Part shown: piece after piece, positions 56,148-58,910 of the stretch
How positions within the stretch are numbered: the first letter of the stretch is position 1
Layout: each line of letters starts with the position of its first letter
Virus record (IMG/VR): IMGVR_UViG_3300028800_000106
Span: 1 to 58,910 of that record
Reading direction: 5' to 3' (one strand)
DNA: 58,910 nucleotides
DNA from: a virus
Translations under genes and position numbers: made by a program
Notes under the pieces: model-generated
Databases searched by the model: none
What the model was told of the DNA's origin: nothing
Seen by the model: only the letters and a program-made list of their open reading frames with translations

Positions 56148-58057
56148 AAGTAAAGAACGCACCAGGCCCTAGCTCTAAGATAACATTCAAGACGAAAAAC
56201 GTCTCTGATTCTATGGTGTTATCTCCCTGGTGGGAAGAAGACAACTCCGATAAAGCAGCTGCATTGATGCTAACCGAGGCTGCCTACCTAAAAGAGTCTC
56301 AGGCATACAGATACCGCCAAACAGCTATCTATGCCCGGCTATACGGTAACCAGAGTCTTTACTCCTTTGCTGGTAATAACATTTCCAAGATGGATCAAAC
56401 CCAGGGTCTTCCTCAAGAACGCCCTACGTTCAATCTAATCCAGTCCGTAGTAGATACACTAGTCTCCCGCATATCCCAGTCCAGACCACAGCCAGACTTT
56501 CTTACAGACGGTGGGGACTATAAGCAACGTAACCTCGCAAAAAAGCTAAACAACTTCATTATCGGTGAGTTCTACCAAACAGATGCCTATGAGAAAGCAA
56601 CCATCGTCCTTAGGGACGCATTAGTCGAAGGCACCGGGATTCTCCACGTCTACGAGACTTCAGACCATAAAGTAGGCCTCGAGCGAGTCCTTCTAACCGA
56701 GATCCTGATTGACCCGAATGAATCTATGTACGGTGAGCCTAGGAAGATGAACAGGCTAAAGTTAGTAGACCGGGACGTACTCCTTGCCAATTTCCCTAAG
56801 CATGCAGATAAGATCGCACTAGCAGCAAAAGCCTACCCAGACAACTCAGGCGACTCATCTAAAGCCGTCTCAGACCTGGTCATGGTCGTAGAAGCCTGGC
56901 ATTTAAAGTCCGGTGAGAAGGCAAACGACGGCCGTCATATGCTAGCTATTAGTTCTGGCAGCCTGTTAGATGAGCAATGGGATAAGGACGACTTCCCCTT
57001 CGTGTTCATGCACTACAGCCCAAGGCTCCTAGGATTCTGGTCCCAGGGCGTTGCAGAGCAGCTAATGGGCACTCAAATGGAACTCAATTCTATCCTGTTT
57101 ACTATCAGCAGGGCTATAAAGCTCGTAGGAGTTCCTCGTGTCTTCCAAGAAGACGGTTCTAAAGTCGTCGCAGCCCATCATAACAATGAAATCGGTGTCA
57201 TTGTCAAGTACAGAGGCACTAAACCGAGCTATGAGGTCGCACCTTGTAATGCTCCTGAACTCTACGCTGAAAGAGACAAGCTCATCCAGTACGGCTATCA
57301 ACAGTCAGGTGTGTCAGCACTGCAGGCTTCCAGCCAGAAACCACAAGGACTGGACTCCGGGGAAGCCATTAGGACCTACGACGATATCTCGACTGACAGG
57401 TTTGCCTCTCTGTCGCGTCGTTATGACAATATGTTCATTGATCTCGCCTACCTCATTATCGACCAAGCAAAAGACATCGCCAAACCAGTAGAAGAGGGCG
57501 GCCAAGGCTCCTATACGACGGTGTACCCAAACAAGAACGGAACCCAGGAAGTCGACCTCCCAGAAGCAGATCTGCTAGAAGACACGTTCATAATCCAGTG
57601 CATGACCCAGTCCTCCCTCCCTAAAGACCCTGCAGGCCGTCTTGCTAAGGTCACCGAGATGGTCCAGGCAGGCATGGTAACGCTCCAGGAAGGCCGCAGG
57701 CTGCTGGATTATCCGGACCTAGAGCAAGTCGAGCGTCTTGCAAACGCAGGCGAGGAGCGTATCCTGAGCATCCTAGACGACATTATCGAGACCGGCAAGT
57801 ACGTCTCACCAGACCCGTTCATGGACCTACAGCTAGCAACCCAGCTTACCACCCAGTATATCAATCTGTACGCAACAGCTAAGCTCGAAGAGAGTAAGAT
57901 GCAAAAGCTCCGTGATTTCTTTACTCAGATCCAGACTATTATCCAAGCAGCCCAGCCGCCTCCTATGCCAGCTCCTGCAGCCCCACAAGCAAACCCGCAG
58001 CCCGCACCGTCTAGTCCCCTAGTTCCTAACAGCCCGAACCCACAACCCCAGTCATAA
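56144..58057 (+). CDS. Portal protein
   Basis: 637 residues; TTG start overlapping the previous stop. Recognisable portal segments: RYRQTAIYARLYGNQSLYSF, FNLIQSVVDTLVSRISQSRP, ATIVLRDALVEGTGILHVYE, FVFMHYSPRLLGFWSQGVAE, LDSGEAIRTYDDISTDRFAS. The C-terminus is a Pro/Ala/Gln-rich disordered tail. It forms the 12-fold ring through which terminase packs DNA, and the platform for the connector. Length is usual for short-tailed phages. Confidence 0.88.
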   Translation: MKVKNAPGPSSKITFKTKNVSDSMVLSPWWEEDNSDKAAALMLTEAAYLKESQAYRYRQTAIYARLYGNQSLYSFAGNNISKMDQTQGLPQERPTFNLIQSVVDTLVSRISQSRPQPDFLTDGGDYKQRNLAKKLNNFIIGEFYQTDAYEKATIVLRDALVEGTGILHVYETSDHKVGLERVLLTEILIDPNESMYGEPRKMNRLKLVDRDVLLANFPKHADKIALAAKAYPDNSGDSSKAVSDLVMVVEAWHLKSGEKANDGRHMLAISSGSLLDEQWDKDDFPFVFMHYSPRLLGFWSQGVAEQLMGTQMELNSILFTISRAIKLVGVPRVFQEDGSKVVAAHHNNEIGVIVKYRGTKPSYEVAPCNAPELYAERDKLIQYGYQQSGVSALQASSQKPQGLDSGEAIRTYDDISTDRFASLSRRYDNMFIDLAYLIIDQAKDIAKPVEEGGQGSYTTVYPNKNGTQEVDLPEADLLEDTFIIQCMTQSSLPKDPAGRLAKVTEMVQAGMVTLQEGRRLLDYPDLEQVERLANAGEERILSILDDIIETGKYVSPDPFMDLQLATQLTTQYINLYATAKLEESKMQKLRDFFTQIQTIIQAAQPPPMPAPAAPQANPQPAPSSPLVPNSPNPQPQS

Positions 58058-58065
58058 GGAAACCT

Positions 58066-58311
58066 ATGATTTTGTTAAAGTTTTTATATGAGTACCTGCG
58101 TAACATAATCCACGCCTATAGATACTATAAAATGACGTACTTCTGGGCAGAAACGGCCCGAAAGAAACTAAAGCAACTAAAGCAACTAAAGCTCAAACAA
58201 AGCAATTACGACAAGAGGCACAAAACGCTGAGCGAGCAAGCACGATTAAACGAACAATACGAACAATCCCATCCGGAACAGTTCCCAGGACTGTTCCAAG
58301 CAAGGAAATAA
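58066..58311 (+). CDS. Small basic helical protein
   Basis: 81 residues, AAGGAAACCT before ATG. A hydrophobic/aromatic N-terminus (MILLKFLYEYLRNIIHAYRY) precedes a Lys/Leu/Gln coiled helix (KKLKQLKQLKLKQSNYDKRH) and a polar tail. Between portal and scaffold, it may be an internal head protein. Unassigned. Confidence 0.5.
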   Translation: MILLKFLYEYLRNIIHAYRYYKMTYFWAETARKKLKQLKQLKLKQSNYDKRHKTLSEQARLNEQYEQSHPEQFPGLFQARK

Positions 58312-58312
58312 A

Positions 58313-58891
58313 ATGAGAGTACAACCAGTATCCGGTCCGCACGCCATATCGCCAGTAAACACGACGAATAATTCTAACTCACGATCTGCAGCAATCGCAG
58401 CTTTCGAGAAGGCGAGCACTCCTCCTCAACAAGCCCAGGAAAATCCAGTACTTAACCCTAATAAAGTATCTCCAGAAGAGCTATCCGCCGTTAATACGCC
58501 GCGGCAGGAATTGACCGACAACTCTTCGGAAACTCCGAATAGTTCAGACAATTCCACTATTTCTGAGCCCCAAGAAGAGACCCAGGCTCCTCCCAAAGAT
58601 ACTCCAGAGAGTAGACGATGGGCTCAGCTTGCTCGCACAGAGAGACAGCTCCGAGCAAAAGCACTGCAACAAGAAGCCGCAATTAAGGCCAGAGAGGCCG
58701 CGATCCAAGCCCGCGAAGACGCAATCGCAGCGAAGGATAAGGAATACAGTACTGGGTATTACCGCAAAGATAGCATTAAGCAAGATCCTCTCCAAGCCCT
58801 TGCCGACGCCGGTGTCTCCTACGACGAATTGACCCAGCAGCTCCTCAACCAGCAGCCAACTGATCCAAGAATACTAAATACTATCAATTAG
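58313..58891 (+). CDS. Capsid scaffolding protein, N-terminal part (continues at base 1)
   Basis: The frame begins at ATG 58313 and, across the circle, continues through base 1 to 612 (353 residues). Residues 1-105 are Pro/Ser/Asn/Glu-rich and disordered. Residues 105-145 are a strong coiled coil (ARTERQLRAKALQQEAAIKA, REAAIQAREDAIAAKDKEYS). In the right-hand overlap the Glu codon GAG is TAG at 58889-58891, giving a false or variant stop. The left-hand copy is intact, so the gene is probably functional. Confidence 0.75.
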   Translation: MRVQPVSGPHAISPVNTTNNSNSRSAAIAAFEKASTPPQQAQENPVLNPNKVSPEELSAVNTPRQELTDNSSETPNSSDNSTISEPQEETQAPPKDTPESRRWAQLARTERQLRAKALQQEAAIKAREAAIQAREDAIAAKDKEYSTGYYRKDSIKQDPLQALADAGVSYDELTQQLLNQQPTDPRILNTIN

Positions 58892-58910
58892 TTGAAGAAC
58901 GAGATTAAGA
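58763..58910. repeat. Right copy of the terminal overlap
   Basis: Matches bases 1-148 with one difference (T at 58889 against G at 127). See the left copy. Confidence 0.9.

Noticed and set aside
45250-58891. Stop-codon reassignment (TAA or TAG read as sense)
   Set aside because: Many well-supported genes end in TAA, TAG or TGA with coupled downstream starts. Two isolated stops are better explained by mutation or error.
1-58910. tRNA genes, integrase or repressor (temperate lifestyle), reverse transcriptase
   Set aside because: None recognised by motif on reading the translated frames. Small tRNAs could be missed without a dedicated search.

Overview
The window is one essentially complete tailed-phage genome, opened inside a gene. 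Bases 1-148 recur at 58763-58910 with a single mismatch, so the molecule closes to a circle of about 58.76 kb, and the scaffold gene that runs off the right end resumes at base 1. The gene set (large terminase, portal, scaffold, major capsid, a connector-like protein, a very large nozzle-like protein, three large glutamine/alanine-rich candidate ejection proteins, fibres, family A DNA polymerase) and the lack of any recognisable major tail or tape-measure gene suggest a short-tailed (podovirus-like) phage. The host cannot be named. The many lipobox signal peptides, a lytic transglycosylase and strong AGGAGG ribosome sites point to a diderm (Gram-negative) bacterium.

Layout. (1) 52.3 kb through the origin to 2.7 kb is the packaging and head module: terminase, small proteins, portal, scaffold, capsid. 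The capsid gene is split by a group I intron that carries an endonuclease-VII-like HNH gene. A strong terminator follows it. (2) 2.8-10.2 kb is an accessory island: an SF2 helicase, a NUMOD-type protein, lipoproteins, a P-loop protein, a protein with 34 Ser-Gln-Leu-X tetrapeptide repeats with its small neighbour, and a run of tiny overlapping genes ending in a terminator. (3) 10.2-33.3 kb is the virion operon: connector, nozzle, candidate ejection proteins, a series of fibre and small beta-rich proteins, and two holin-like membrane proteins. An HNH gene sits antisense within it. (4) 33.3-37.3 kb is the only large minus-strand operon. It encodes a secreted trypsin-like protease, a DUF5675-like protein, a second SF2 helicase, a lipoprotein and several very small membrane peptides. 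(5) 37.3-37.7 kb is an AT-rich divergent control region. (6) 37.7-52.3 kb is the DNA metabolism operon: ClpP-like protease, RecA-like recombinase, SbcD/SbcC-like nuclease, phosphoesterase, transglycosylase, nucleotide hydrolase-like protein, a HAD gene broken by a stop codon, an SSB-like protein, a primase-helicase fusion and DNA polymerase. It runs straight into the packaging genes.

Themes. Five homing-endonuclease-like genes are scattered through the genome. Short linear peptide motifs recur across unrelated virion proteins. Several genes of 33-58 codons, readily missed by automatic annotation, are supported by ATGA overlaps or strong ribosome sites. The strongest candidates for undescribed biology are the tetrapeptide-repeat/DUF6745-like pair at 6.1-7.8 kb, whose codon variation is confined to two bases per 12-base unit, the minus-strand envelope/protease operon, and the repeated Ala-X-Gly-Gly motif in virion proteins. 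All functional names come from reading motifs in translated sequence. No database search was possible.
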